Notes: a model not told the origin generated them from the letters alone. A DNA stretch of 64,000 nt from Bacteroides ndongoniae (GCF_900108345.1 NZ_FNVV01000014.1:310001-374000); one strand, 5' to 3'. Shown: positions 8,881 to 17,909, counted from the stretch's first letter. A program made the numbers and translations.

Positions 8881-9013
8881 CCGCCGATTTCATAATAAAA
8901 GGTTTTGAGTATCAACTGTTTTTAGTGTTTTCAGGGCCTTATAAGACAATGTTCCGAGAAGAAATCACTGCCTCAGGTGCAGGCTCGGATAGTATTAACT
9001 AAAATCATATTAC

Positions 9014-9514
9014 ATGAAGTATGTAAAATGGGTTTTTGTTGTATTACTAATAAGTTCCTTGACTTCTTTTGTAGAAAAAGACAAACCTACGGGAGGTTTG
9101 AACGTGGGTGACATAGCCCCGGATTTTGAAATCCAAACTATGTCGGCTAATCAATCCGTACATGAGCTTTCTGACTTGAAAGGCCGTTATGTGTTGCTTA
9201 GCTTCTGGGCCAGTTATGATGCGCAGTCCCGTATGCAGAACGCAAGTTTGAATAATGCGCTTCGTGCTTCGGCCAACAACAATGTAGAATTGGTTTCTGT
9301 TTCGTTTGACGAGTATAAGTCAGTTTTCGAGGAAACCGTTCGTAAGGATCAAATGGTTACGCCGACCTGTTTCGTGGAAACTGAGGGCGAGTCTTCCGGC
9401 TTGTTTAAAAAATATCGTTTGAGCCGTGGATTTTCTAACTATTTACTGGATGATAATGGTGTAATAATTGCCAAAAACATCTCTGCTGCTGAGCTTTCGT
9501 CTTACTTGAATTAA
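9014..9514 (+). CDS. Exported thioredoxin-fold (AhpC/TSA-like) protein lacking the CxxC pair
   Basis: A 166-residue protein with an N-terminal hydrophobic signal (KWVFVVLLISSLTSF), so probably periplasmic or membrane-anchored. The mature part follows the TlpA/AhpC pattern: VGDIAPDFEIQT, the DLKGRYVLLSFWASYD strand-loop, VSVSFDE, a TPTCFVE region and LLDDNGVIIA. The position where TlpA-like proteins carry WCxxC reads WASYDAQS, so both redox cysteines are absent; the only cysteine visible is the one in TPTCF. It may act as a binding or chaperone-like fold rather than a disulfide reductase. Function unknown. Confidence 0.75.
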   Translation: MKYVKWVFVVLLISSLTSFVEKDKPTGGLNVGDIAPDFEIQTMSANQSVHELSDLKGRYVLLSFWASYDAQSRMQNASLNNALRASANNNVELVSVSFDEYKSVFEETVRKDQMVTPTCFVETEGESSGLFKKYRLSRGFSNYLLDDNGVIIAKNISAAELSSYLN

Positions 9515-9642
9515 ACCTCATCCCATCGGGATGGAGAGCGTTTAAAGAACCTGTATGAAGAAAGTAGGGGAGTCCTCATTCTGACACGGCTTTGGTGATT
9601 GGAAATAAGGACTGGACAAAAGAGGAAATGTATACAACAAAA

Positions 9643-9728
9643 AAGCCCCTCTTGCTACTGTGCAATGCAGAAGCAAGAGGGGCTTATTTTTTTCCCAGTT
9701 AGGAAAAAAGATTTTCCTAACTGGGAAA
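9643..9728. terminator. Two consecutive strong hairpins, bidirectional terminator
   Basis: The first hairpin has 14-bp arms (AAGCCCCTCTTGCT, 9643-9656, with 9672-9685) and a following T-run. The second has 17-bp arms (9691-9707 with 9712-9728) and a 4-base loop. They lie between the convergent redoxin-like and lptF/G genes. The rest of the gap (9515-9642) holds a short CATCCC/GGGATG hairpin near 9520 and nothing else I recognise. Confidence 0.85.
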
Positions 9729-9749
9729 AAATTTTTCTCTAACTGTCTT

Positions 9750-10886
9750 TTATTTGGGCGCTTTTGTATACAGGTAGAAGGCTATGAAGGTATACAGCAC
9801 GTTCGGAATCCATACGGCAATCATTGGCGGAACATTGCCGTTGACTGCAAATGTTGAAGCGATGGTCTGGAACAGGATGTATGAGAAACTGAGAGCCAGT
9901 CCGATACCCAGGTGCAATCCCATTCCGCCTTTGGTCTTTTTAGACGATAGTGATACGCCGATCAAGGTTAGAATGAACGAAGCAAACGACATGGCGATTC
10001 GTTTATGGTATTCTATCTCGAATTCCTTGATATTGGCAAATCCCCGTTGTTTCTGGCGGTCAATGTATTCACTTAACTGAGGGCTTGTCAGCATTTCCTG
10101 CTGGTTCTTCATGATAAGAAAGTCGGCAGGTTCCATAAACAGGGTAGTGTCTATGCGACTTCCTTTGGTGATGCTTTCTTTCATTCCGTCCATTTCGCGG
10201 ATCATATAGTCTTTGATGGTCCACTTATGCAGGGCTGTAGTGTCGTAGGTAATGGCTCTGGCGGTAAGGTGCGATACCAATTGCTTTCCTTTGAACTTGT
10301 CCAAAGAGAAGCGGTAGCCAGTTTTGCTATAGTCTTCGTAGCGGTCGATGTAGGCAATGACACCGGTATCTACTTCCAATTGGATGTTACGTGCCGTATT
10401 GCTTTTACGCGGCTTGTAGTATTTGTCCTCGAAGTTGATACGGGTAACGCTTCCTTTGGGAATGACGTATGACCCAAGGTAAAAAGTGACTACTGCAATG
10501 ATGGCTGCTGAAACCATGTAAGGCCGGAGCATTCGCTTGAAACTCATGCCGGTAGAGAACATGGCTATGATTTCAGAATTCTCGGCCAGCTTCGACGTGA
10601 AGAAAATAACGGCGATGAAGACAAACAACGGACTGAACAGATTCGCAAAGTACGGAATAAAGTTCATGTAGTAATCGAAAATAATAGCTCGCCACGGAGC
10701 TTCGTGCGACATGAACCGGTCCATCTTCTCGTTAAAGTCGAATACCACCGCGATGGAGATGATCAGTGCTATGGCAAACACATACGTCCCCAGGAACTTT
10801 TTGATGATATAATAATCCAACCGCTTCAGGTATTTTCCTTTAGGCAGCTCGATGTTTTTTAAAATCTTCCAGTCTATTTTTCTCAT
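9750..10886 (-). CDS. LptF/LptG-family lipopolysaccharide export permease
   Basis: Inner-membrane permease of the YjgP/YjgQ family, which with LptB and LptC pulls lipopolysaccharide out of the inner membrane toward the Lpt bridge. The 378-residue product has N-terminal membrane helices (about residues 30-60 and 70-100), a periplasmic beta-jellyroll segment (about 140-270) and three C-terminal helices. The start MRKIDWKILKN at 10886 overlaps the tgt stop as ATGA, which supports this start over a longer frame reaching 10925. Third gene of a lon-tgt-lptF/G run. LptF and LptG cannot be told apart by eye. Confidence 0.88.
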   Translation of the reverse strand: MRKIDWKILKNIELPKGKYLKRLDYYIIKKFLGTYVFAIALIISIAVVFDFNEKMDRFMSHEAPWRAIIFDYYMNFIPYFANLFSPLFVFIAVIFFTSKLAENSEIIAMFSTGMSFKRMLRPYMVSAAIIAVVTFYLGSYVIPKGSVTRINFEDKYYKPRKSNTARNIQLEVDTGVIAYIDRYEDYSKTGYRFSLDKFKGKQLVSHLTARAITYDTTALHKWTIKDYMIREMDGMKESITKGSRIDTTLFMEPADFLIMKNQQEMLTSPQLSEYIDRQKQRGFANIKEFEIEYHKRIAMSFASFILTLIGVSLSSKKTKGGMGLHLGIGLALSFSYILFQTIASTFAVNGNVPPMIAVWIPNVLYTFIAFYLYTKAPK

Positions 10887-12013
10887 AATCTCGTCGATAA
10901 GCGTTTTACCATCATCGGCTTCCATGTAGAAAAGTCTCCGGCAATGATATGTTTACGGGCTTCGCCTGCCAACCATAAGTAGAAAGCCAGATTATGTACG
11001 GATGCTATTTGCATGGCCAATAGTTCCTGTGCGTGGAATAAGTGGCGCAGGTAGGCCTTTGTATATAATGTATCTACGTAGGATGCTCCGTTGGCTTCGA
11101 TAGGCGAGAAGTCTGTTTCCCACTTTTTGTTGCGCATATTTATGATGCCGTCTTTGGTGAAGAGCATACCGTTGCGTCCGTTACGGGTAGGCATTACGCA
11201 GTCGAACATGTCTACACCACGTTCGATGCCTTCCAGTATATTTATCGGCGTGCCTACTCCCATCAGGTATCTGGGCTTGTCCTTGGGCAGAATTTCGTTG
11301 ACCAGCTCTATCATTTCGTACATTTTCTCCGTGGGCTCGCCTACAGCCAGTCCGCCGATGGCATTGCCTTCAGCCTCTTTTGAGGCGATGAATTCGGCCG
11401 ATTGCTTCCGCAGGTCGGGATAGACACAGCCTTGCACGATGGGGAAAAGCGCCTGATGATAACCATACTTCGGCTCGGTCTCGTTGAAACGCTTGATACA
11501 ACGGTCCAGCCAGCGATGAGTCAGCTCCATCGATTTTTTTGCATAAGCGTATTCGGCATCTCCCGGAGTACATTCGTCGAAGGCCATCATGATGTCGGCA
11601 CCTATGGTACGCTCAATGTCCATCACCTTTTCGGGGGTGAATATGTGCTTACTTCCGTCGATGTGCGAGCGGAATTCAGCTCCCTCCTCGCGCAACTTGC
11701 GGATACTCGAGAGAGAAAATACCTGGAAACCGCCGCTGTCTGTCAGCATCGGGCGGTCGAACCCGTTGAACTTATGCAGTCCGCCGGCTTTTTCGATGAC
11801 ATCCAGTCCCGGACGCAGATACAGGTGATAGGTGTTACCTAAGATGATCTGCGCCTTGATGTCTTCTTTCAGTTCGGTCAGGTGTACTCCTTTTACGGTT
11901 CCCAATGTGCCTACCGGCATGAAAATGGGAGTCTCTATCTGGCCGTGGTCGGTCGTTATCAGACCGGCACGTGCATTGCTTTTACTGTCTGTATATTGTA
12001 ACTCGAATGTCAT
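10883..12013 (-). CDS. tgt: Queuine tRNA-ribosyltransferase
   Basis: Exchanges the wobble guanine of tRNAs with GUN anticodons for a queuosine precursor. The 376-residue TIM-barrel protein shows the general-base aspartate segment MLTDSGGFQVFSL, the substrate-pocket loop GGLAVGEP and the nucleophile region FDCVMPTRNGRNG. The usual C-terminal zinc site (CxC-x2-C plus His) is not present: the region before AYLRHLFHAQE has no cysteine, although the histidine of SVHNLAF is kept. It overlaps both neighbours by ATGA, so lon, tgt and lptF/G are translationally coupled. Confidence 0.93.
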   Translation of the reverse strand: MTFELQYTDSKSNARAGLITTDHGQIETPIFMPVGTLGTVKGVHLTELKEDIKAQIILGNTYHLYLRPGLDVIEKAGGLHKFNGFDRPMLTDSGGFQVFSLSSIRKLREEGAEFRSHIDGSKHIFTPEKVMDIERTIGADIMMAFDECTPGDAEYAYAKKSMELTHRWLDRCIKRFNETEPKYGYHQALFPIVQGCVYPDLRKQSAEFIASKEAEGNAIGGLAVGEPTEKMYEMIELVNEILPKDKPRYLMGVGTPINILEGIERGVDMFDCVMPTRNGRNGMLFTKDGIINMRNKKWETDFSPIEANGASYVDTLYTKAYLRHLFHAQELLAMQIASVHNLAFYLWLAGEARKHIIAGDFSTWKPMMVKRLSTRL

Positions 12014-14490
12014 TCCTTCTCTTTTTCTGTTTTATCATTTTTTACGGAAAGGTCGATGGCATCGGCTACCTTTTCATTGGTCAGCGCAATGGCAAATACC
12101 TCTTTAATATCTTTTACATAGTGGAAAGTGAGTCCCTTCAGGTATATTTCCTGTATCTCCTCTATATTCTTCCGGTTTTCTTCGCTTAAAATGATTTCTT
12201 TGATTCCGGCACGTTTGGCAGCCAGAATCTTTTCCTTGATTCCGCCTACAGGTAATACTTTCCCGCGCAGGGTGATTTCGCCCGTCATGGCCAGATTGGC
12301 TTTGACTTTTCGTTGTGTCAAGGCCGACGCCAGCGAGGTGGCCATCGTAATGCCAGCCGAAGGTCCGTCTTTGGGGATGGCGCCTTCGGGAACATGGATG
12401 TGTATGTTCCAGTTATCGAAAATGGCATCATCTATATTCAATAGCGAATTGTGGGCTTTGATGTATTCCAGTGCCAGCATGGCCGACTCTTTCATTACAT
12501 CTCCCAGGTTGCCGGTCAGGGTCAGTCTGCCGCCTTTGCCTCGGCTCAAACTTGTTTCAACAAAAAGAATTTCTCCTCCGACGGCTGTCCAGGCCAATCC
12601 TGTTACTACACCGGCATATTCGTTGCCCTGATATTTGTCGCGCGTATACTCCGGTGCGCCCAGAAAGTCGTGCAGGTCGCCCGGCTTGATTTCTGTCTTG
12701 GCAAAGTAGCCGTCTGTAGCATATTGGCGTGCCGATTTACGGAGTATTTTGCTGATTTTCTTTTCCAGTTCGCGTACGCCACTTTCTCTTGTATACGACT
12801 CAATGATAATCTCCAGTGTACTCTTGGGGATTTTGATATCGTTTTTCTTCATACCGTTGGCTTCCAGCTCCTTGGGTACCAGATGCCGGCGGGCAATTTC
12901 TATTTTTTCTTCAGTGATGTATCCGCTGACCTCGATCAGTTCCATACGGTCGAGCAGAGGCCCCGGAATTGTATTGAGGTTATTAGCCGTAGCTATGAAC
13001 ATGACTTTCGACAAGTCGTAATCTACATCCAGATAGTTGTCATGGAAAGCCATATTCTGTTCCGGGTCAAGAACTTCGAGCAAGGCTGACGAAGGGTCGC
13101 CCTGACGGTCTGAATTTATTTTATCAATTTCATCGAGGATGAAGACGGGGTTTGACGAGCCTGCTTTTATCAGGTTCTTGATGATACGTCCCGGCATAGC
13201 ACCGATATAAGTCTTCCGGTGTCCGCGTATTTCTGCCTCATCGTGTACTCCTCCCAACGACATACGTACATATTTTCGTTTCAGGGCAGCTGCGATGGAA
13301 CGTCCTAACGACGTTTTACCTACACCCGGAGGACCATAGAGGCAGATGATAGGTGACTTCATGTCACCTTTCAACTTCAGTACGGCCAGATGCTCCAGAA
13401 TACGCTCTTTGACTTTCTCCAGTCCGTAGTGGTCCTTGTTCAGGGTCTTCTCTGCGTTGGTCAGACTGAGATTATCGGTCGTATAAATGCCCCATGGCAG
13501 GCTGAGCATGGTCTGCAAGTAGTTCAGCTGAACGCTGTAGTCGGGCGATTGCGCATGCATCCGCTCCAGCTTGTCGACTTCTTTCAGGAAGGTGGCTTTT
13601 ACTTCGGCACTCCATTTCATGGTTCCGGCCTTTTTGCGCATTTCCTCTATTTCCTGCTCTTGTCCGTTTCCTCCCAGTTCGTCCTGAATGGTTTTGATCT
13701 GTTGCTGCAGGAAGTACTCGCGTTGTTGCTGATCAATGTCTTCGCGTGCACGCATCTGGATGGATTCCTTGATTTCAGCCAGTTGCACTTCACGGTTCAG
13801 GATGGCCAGTAACCGGTAGGTACGGGTGCGCAATTCGTTGATTTGCAATAACTCGATTTTCTCATCTTTCTTCAGAGGCAGATTGGTGCAGATGAAGTCG
13901 ATGAGAAACATGTGGTTACTGATATTCTTGATGGCAAAAGCAGAGTCTTGCGGGAACATATCAAGCGTACGGATGTAGCGGATAGTCAAATCTTTGACAG
14001 CCTCTACCAATGCCTGAAATTCCTTGTCGCCTTTTTCGGGCAGTTCTTCGTTCATGGGGACAATGCGTCCTTTCAGATACGGAGTTGTCTCGACAATTTC
14101 TTTTAGCTCCATGCGTTTCGAGCCCTGCAGGATAACCGTTGTTGTCTGGTCGGGCATTTCGAGCACACGGATTATCTTGGCAATAGTGCCTATGTTATGC
14201 AAGTCTTCAAACAGGGGAGACTCCGTTTCTGCAATTTTCTGGCATACTACTCCTATATAGCTTCCTTTCTTTTCGGCTTCACGTATCAGTCTCAGGGAAG
14301 TGCTTCTTCCTACGGATACAGGCATGAATACGCCGGGAAATAAAACCATGTTCCGAAGTGGCAATATCGGCAGGGTATCATCTACTTCAATATTCATCAG
14401 TTGTTCTTCATTTCCTTCAAAATCAGCAATTACGGAGAAACCGTTTCCGTGCCTGTCTTCGATATCGCTTAGGTAATGTCTTTTCTTCAT
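12010..14490 (-). CDS. lon: ATP-dependent Lon protease
   Basis: Cytosolic AAA+ serine protease that removes misfolded and regulatory proteins. At 826 residues it has the full bacterial layout: N-terminal LON substrate domain (from LPILPLRNMVLFPGV, residue 40), coiled linker, AAA+ module with Walker A GPPGVGKTSLG and Walker B VFILDEIDK, and the C-terminal protease domain with catalytic serine in PKDGPSAG and lysine in GGIKEK. First gene of the lon-tgt-lptF/G operon. The minus-strand TAAATTTG at 14539-14546 is a possible -7 element. No CIRCE or other heat-shock operator was recognised. Confidence 0.96.
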   Translation of the reverse strand: MKKRHYLSDIEDRHGNGFSVIADFEGNEEQLMNIEVDDTLPILPLRNMVLFPGVFMPVSVGRSTSLRLIREAEKKGSYIGVVCQKIAETESPLFEDLHNIGTIAKIIRVLEMPDQTTTVILQGSKRMELKEIVETTPYLKGRIVPMNEELPEKGDKEFQALVEAVKDLTIRYIRTLDMFPQDSAFAIKNISNHMFLIDFICTNLPLKKDEKIELLQINELRTRTYRLLAILNREVQLAEIKESIQMRAREDIDQQQREYFLQQQIKTIQDELGGNGQEQEIEEMRKKAGTMKWSAEVKATFLKEVDKLERMHAQSPDYSVQLNYLQTMLSLPWGIYTTDNLSLTNAEKTLNKDHYGLEKVKERILEHLAVLKLKGDMKSPIICLYGPPGVGKTSLGRSIAAALKRKYVRMSLGGVHDEAEIRGHRKTYIGAMPGRIIKNLIKAGSSNPVFILDEIDKINSDRQGDPSSALLEVLDPEQNMAFHDNYLDVDYDLSKVMFIATANNLNTIPGPLLDRMELIEVSGYITEEKIEIARRHLVPKELEANGMKKNDIKIPKSTLEIIIESYTRESGVRELEKKISKILRKSARQYATDGYFAKTEIKPGDLHDFLGAPEYTRDKYQGNEYAGVVTGLAWTAVGGEILFVETSLSRGKGGRLTLTGNLGDVMKESAMLALEYIKAHNSLLNIDDAIFDNWNIHIHVPEGAIPKDGPSAGITMATSLASALTQRKVKANLAMTGEITLRGKVLPVGGIKEKILAAKRAGIKEIILSEENRKNIEEIQEIYLKGLTFHYVKDIKEVFAIALTNEKVADAIDLSVKNDKTEKEKE

Positions 14491-14538
14491 TTTTTTGCTT
14501 TTTAATTTAAGTCATATTGGCTGGCCAATAAAGCGCCG

Positions 14539-14546
14539 CAAATTTA
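14539..14546 (-). promoter_or_regulatory. Possible -7 element of the lon operon
   Basis: Minus-strand TAAATTTG fits TAnnTTTG and lies about 50 bp before the lon ATG. No matching -33 element was found, so the call is weak. Confidence 0.35.
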
Positions 14547-14661
14547 GCTATTTCTTCAATTATAACAGCTTACTTTCTCTTTAAAAACACAAAAACGATG
14601 CCAAAATGCATCAATCTTTTTATTCTTTGCTTATTTTTGGGCGTCAATAACAAAGATTTCT

Positions 14662-15369
14662 ATGTCGAACAACTTTTTTCAGTTTAAACATTTTACCGTA
14701 TGGCATGACAAATGTGCCATGAAGGTTGGTACGGATGGCGTATTGTTGGGAGCGTGGGCGCCGGTTGAGGGATGCACGAATGTGTTGGATGTCGGAACCG
14801 GTACAGGTTTGATAGCCTTGCAGTTGGCTCAGCGTGCGCCTCAGGCAAGGATTGTTGGAGTTGAGATAGACAAAGCTGCAGCAGAACAGGCAGAAGAAAA
14901 TATAGGGCGTTCGGCGTGGAAGGACAGGATGACGGTTTTGTGTTGTGATTTCCGGAATTACAGTTCCGAGGTAGGTTTCGATCTTATCGTATCCAATCCT
15001 CCGTATTTTCTTGATGCATTGAAGTCGCCTGACAAGCAACGTTCTGTAGCGCGCCATACTGACAGTCTGAACTATGATTTGTTGTTCCGTCATTCGTCTC
15101 ATTTGCTGCAACCTCATGGAGTGATAGCCATTATAATACCTTCCGAAGTGGAAAAGACCGTTGAGGATGTAGCTTGGATGCATCGGTTGTATCCGGTACG
15201 TCGTATGCGTGTTTTTACCAAACCCGGAAAACCATGTCGTCGGGTAATGTTAGCTTTCTCTTTCGAGAAAAGAGAGTGTATCAATGAAGAATTGTGCATT
15301 GAGCAAGCTGCAGGAGGGTATAGCAAAGAGTATGTAGATTTAACTCGTGAATTTTATCTGAAGATGTAG
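14662..15369 (+). CDS. trmN6: tRNA1(Val) A37 N6-methyltransferase
   Basis: SAM-dependent methyltransferase of the TrmN6/YfiC type, expected to methylate A37 of tRNA1(Val). The 235-residue protein starts with the family leader FQFKHFTVWHDKCAMKVGTDGVLLGAW. It then has the SAM-binding segment VLDVGTGTGLIALQLA (about 41-56), the acidic turn VGVEID, and the catalytic NPPY (about residue 113) used by N6-adenine methyltransferases. It stands alone between the divergent lon operon and a 500-bp gap. The length is normal. Assignment to the exact tRNA target rests on family membership only. Confidence 0.88.
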   Translation: MSNNFFQFKHFTVWHDKCAMKVGTDGVLLGAWAPVEGCTNVLDVGTGTGLIALQLAQRAPQARIVGVEIDKAAAEQAEENIGRSAWKDRMTVLCCDFRNYSSEVGFDLIVSNPPYFLDALKSPDKQRSVARHTDSLNYDLLFRHSSHLLQPHGVIAIIIPSEVEKTVEDVAWMHRLYPVRRMRVFTKPGKPCRRVMLAFSFEKRECINEELCIEQAAGGYSKEYVDLTREFYLKM

Positions 15370-15838
15370 TCTGAGTATGAGGCAGTGTATTGTATGAACA
15401 GAATACTTATTTTATCTTGAATATTTAGTTATTTTCTTTGTGTTTAGAAAAGTGGGAATACGCTTCCTTTTATAACACAGGGTATGGGATATGATTTTAT
15501 TTTGCCTGTATATAGTGTGATGATGCGCTTGTGGCTTTTTATGTTGTGAGATAACATGATTATATATGTGATTTTTGATTTGGTATGTAGTGAGGAAAGT
15601 GGGACATCGCCTTTGTTGGGAATGTAAATTTTGTTTTGAATGAGATTGAAGTTGTCAAGAGGATAGGCAGAGAAGCTGAGAATGATATTGAGATGTAAAA
15701 AAGCTTTCAACCTTAAAAGGGGTAGGTGTTGGCAGAAACATTACGGAATTTATATTAAATCGAACGATTTAAAATCTTAGATATGGAATATCTGAATAGC
15801 GGTATCTTTATGGTATTGCTATTTTTTGTATAAAAGAC
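15370..15838. other. Gene-poor AT-rich spacer
   Basis: About 470 bp with no convincing gene on either strand. A minus-strand open frame (15444-15710) has no recognisable motif and no plausible start context, so I leave it out. The segment begins the accessory patch that ends at tRNA-Pro and may be decayed transferred DNA. Confidence 0.4.
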
Positions 15839-15869
15839 TTTGTCTTTAGTACCATATTTAGTACTTTTG
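15839..15869 (+). promoter_or_regulatory. hicAB promoter with paired operator-like repeats
   Basis: TTTG (15839-15842), 19 bp, then TACTTTTG (15862-15869) is an ideal Bacteroidota promoter 18 bp before the toxin start. Two direct copies of TTTAGTAC (15845-15852 and 15857-15864), 12 bp apart, sit inside it, the second overlapping the -7 box. Autorepression by HicB is a natural reading but is inferred. Confidence 0.65.
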
Positions 15870-15886
15870 CGTAAAACGAAAATGCA

Positions 15887-16144
15887 ATGGGGGCAAAGGA
15901 AAAATTGATAGAACGATTTAAGAAACTGCCAAAGGACTTTACCTTTGAAGAAAGCCTGTCTTTACTTGGTTACTTCGGTTACATCAGGCACAACAAAGGG
16001 GCTACTTCCGGTTCTCGTATTCGTTTCAAGAACGAAGAAACGGGGCAGTACATAGATATACATCGTCCACACCCAGGAAGCATAATGAAAGCGTGGATGA
16101 TGAAAGCAATTTATCAACATTTGAAGAATAACGGTTTAATATAA
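15887..16144 (+). CDS. hicA: HicA-type mRNA interferase toxin
   Basis: An 85-residue dsRBD-like protein of the HicA/YcfA family. The fold is signalled by the helix KLIERFKKLPKDFTFEE, the strand region with SGSRIRF, and the closing IDIHRPHPGS, whose histidine lies where HicA toxins carry the catalytic His. Typical HicA toxins are about 60-85 residues and cut mRNA until bound by HicB. The order toxin then antitoxin, with 6 bp between the genes, is the usual hicAB arrangement. It lies in a small accessory patch beside tRNA-Pro and an IS982 element, which fits acquisition by transfer. Confidence 0.82.
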   Translation: MGAKEKLIERFKKLPKDFTFEESLSLLGYFGYIRHNKGATSGSRIRFKNEETGQYIDIHRPHPGSIMKAWMMKAIYQHLKNNGLI

Positions 16145-16150
16145 AGAGTT

Positions 16151-16501
16151 ATGGATTATTTGGAATATAAAGGTTATGAGGGTTCTGTAGAATACAGCAA
16201 AGAAGATAATTGCCTTTGTGGTAAAGTGCAAGGAATGGGCAATAAAATTTTGATTCTTTATGAAGGGACTACCATCGACGAACTCCAAAAGGATTTTGAA
16301 GAAGGAATCGATAGTTATCTCGAAGGGTGCAAAGCGGATGGAGTTGAGCCGCTAAAACCGTTCAGCGGGAAACTTAATCTGCGTATGACTTCTGAACTTC
16401 ATGCTCGTGTGGCTGCATTTGCTGCAAGTACAGGTATGACTATCAATGATTTTATCAATAAGGCCATAACCAACGAGCTGGAGCATGAGTGTGCGATGTA
16501 A
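16151..16501 (+). CDS. hicB: HicB-type antitoxin
   Basis: A 116-residue antitoxin with the two HicB parts. The N-terminal degraded RNase-H-like half begins YLEYKGYEGSVEYSKEDNCL and runs to about residue 60. The C-terminal ribbon-helix-helix half (LNLRMTSELHARVAAFA, then MTINDFINKAI) binds DNA. The N-terminal half should block HicA and the RHH half should bind the operon promoter, where two TTTAGTAC repeats are found. It lies 6 bp after hicA and ends near a hairpin terminator. Assignment is secure by domain pair and context. Confidence 0.85.
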   Translation: MDYLEYKGYEGSVEYSKEDNCLCGKVQGMGNKILILYEGTTIDELQKDFEEGIDSYLEGCKADGVEPLKPFSGKLNLRMTSELHARVAAFAASTGMTINDFINKAITNELEHECAM

Positions 16502-16526
16502 AACGATTCAAGATTAATATTCTTTC

Positions 16527-16560
16527 AGCGTGATTATCTCAGTAGTCACGCTTTCTTTTT
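16527..16560 (+). terminator. hicAB terminator
   Basis: AGCGTGA (16527-16533) pairs with TCACGCT (16546-16552), followed by TTCTTTTT. It lies 25 bp after the hicB stop. Confidence 0.65.
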
Positions 16561-16644
16561 GCCTAAAAACGAACTTTTTTTAATTGTTTTGTCCGACTAG
16601 CCTTGTAATTTTCTCTATAAGTAAATTTTTTCATATGAAATTAT

Positions 16645-17690
16645 TAATCAAACGTGAGTTCGATATAAGCAAATAAATATTTCACTGAAAATTAGGAACA
16701 TAGCGATAAAAGTATTAAATTTATAGTGAACAATTATAACATTTAAACGATTATCACTATGTTTCCAGAGTCTAAAGTTACAGAGATTTATTGTATGGCC
16801 GATGATTTTTGCAAGGAATTTACATTTCAACAGGAAAAATATATGATTGATGATAAGAAGACCAAGCATCGCAATAAACCCAACCGTATGAGTGATGCTG
16901 AGATTATGGTTATTCTTATCCTGTTTCACTCCGGTGGTTTTCGCTGTTTCAAGCATTACTACAAGGAGTATGTCTGTAAACATCTGAAACACCTTTTTCC
17001 GCGCCAAGTTTCCTATAACCGTTTTGTAGAATTGGAAAAGGAAGTACTACTTCCCCTGACCATCTTTATCAAAAAAGTACTGCTGGGAACCTGTACCGGC
17101 ATCAGTTTTGTGGACTCCACTCCCTTACGTGTATGCCGTAACCAAAGAATCCTTATTCATAAGACATTTGAAGGACTTGCCGAGCGTGGAAAATGTTCAA
17201 TGGGATGGTTCTTCGGATTCAAGTTGCATCTGATAATCAATGACAAAGGGGAAATTCTCAATTTCATGTTTACTCCCGGAAACGTGGATGACCGGGAGCC
17301 TTTGAAGCAGGGCAAGTTCCTGAAGAACATAAAAGGAAAACTATGTGCAGACAAAGGATATATTGGTCAGGCCCTGTTCGAGAATCTTTTTCTTAATGGC
17401 ATACAACTTGTCACCAAGGTCAAGAACAATATGAAGAACTCACTGATGAGTATTGCCGACAAGATCTTGCTCAGAAAAAGAGCCCTGATCGAAACGGTCA
17501 ATGACGAATTGAAGAACATTGCACAGATAGAGCACTCCAGACATCGTTCATTCAATAACTTTATAGCTAACTCTTTGTCGGCTATCGCAGCATACTGCTT
17601 TTTTGAAAAGAAGCCAGCTATTGATATAAATTTTGTCAATGACAGACAACTTTCTTTTTTTTGATTTTATATCGAACTCACGTTAATCAA
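16645..17690 (+). mobile_element. Complete IS982-family insertion sequence with target duplication
   Basis: A 1032-bp element (16652-17683) bounded by perfect 16-bp inverted repeats, ACGTGAGTTCGATATA at the left and its complement at the right. It carries one transposase gene. TAATCAA occurs directly outside both ends (16645-16651 and 17684-17690), a 7-bp target-site duplication. Intact ends, intact duplication and an open transposase frame indicate a recent insertion. Confidence 0.93.
16759..17664 (+). CDS. IS982-family transposase
   Basis: A 301-residue DDE transposase of normal length for the family. Likely catalytic residues are D119 (FVDSTPLRV), D198 (CADKGYIG) and E245 (ALIETVNDE), the last in an ETVNDELK-type motif characteristic of IS982 relatives. 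The N-terminal part (SDAEIMVILILFH) is the family's helical domain. The gene fills the space between the two inverted repeats and has no frameshift, so it could be active. Confidence 0.9.
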   Translation: MFPESKVTEIYCMADDFCKEFTFQQEKYMIDDKKTKHRNKPNRMSDAEIMVILILFHSGGFRCFKHYYKEYVCKHLKHLFPRQVSYNRFVELEKEVLLPLTIFIKKVLLGTCTGISFVDSTPLRVCRNQRILIHKTFEGLAERGKCSMGWFFGFKLHLIINDKGEILNFMFTPGNVDDREPLKQGKFLKNIKGKLCADKGYIGQALFENLFLNGIQLVTKVKNNMKNSLMSIADKILLRKRALIETVNDELKNIAQIEHSRHRSFNNFIANSLSAIAAYCFFEKKPAIDINFVNDRQLSFF

Positions 17691-17909
17691 AGTTATACGA
17701 TATGACAATATTTGAATTAATTTTGGCAGGATTGTAACAGAAGTTTCTTAGAGTGGGACACTGCTACATACGCTTACCCGTACTGTCATTAAGAAGGCTG
17801 AGGGTGTGACGGACGAAACGAAGTCGGAAAATTTAAGGATACGCAAAAGGATACGCATATAATCTCAAAAGTGAGATGTTTTTCCTTTTTTTTAATCTAC
17901 AAGATGAAA

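Noticed and set aside
8881..9013. The 130-nt leader of the redoxin-like gene as a known riboswitch
   Set aside because: A hairpin can be drawn, but I recognise no conserved riboswitch core or expression platform, so it is only noted with the promoter.
15444..15710. A minus-strand open frame of 88 codons between trmN6 and hicA
   Set aside because: There is no motif, no promoter and no neighbour on the same strand; the composition looks like AT-rich non-coding DNA.
17752..17862. A 36-codon open stretch ending in Arg/Ile-rich sequence between the IS982 element and tRNA-Pro
   Set aside because: It begins right after a stop without a start codon and has no recognisable motif. It may be the tail of a lost gene but cannot be supported.
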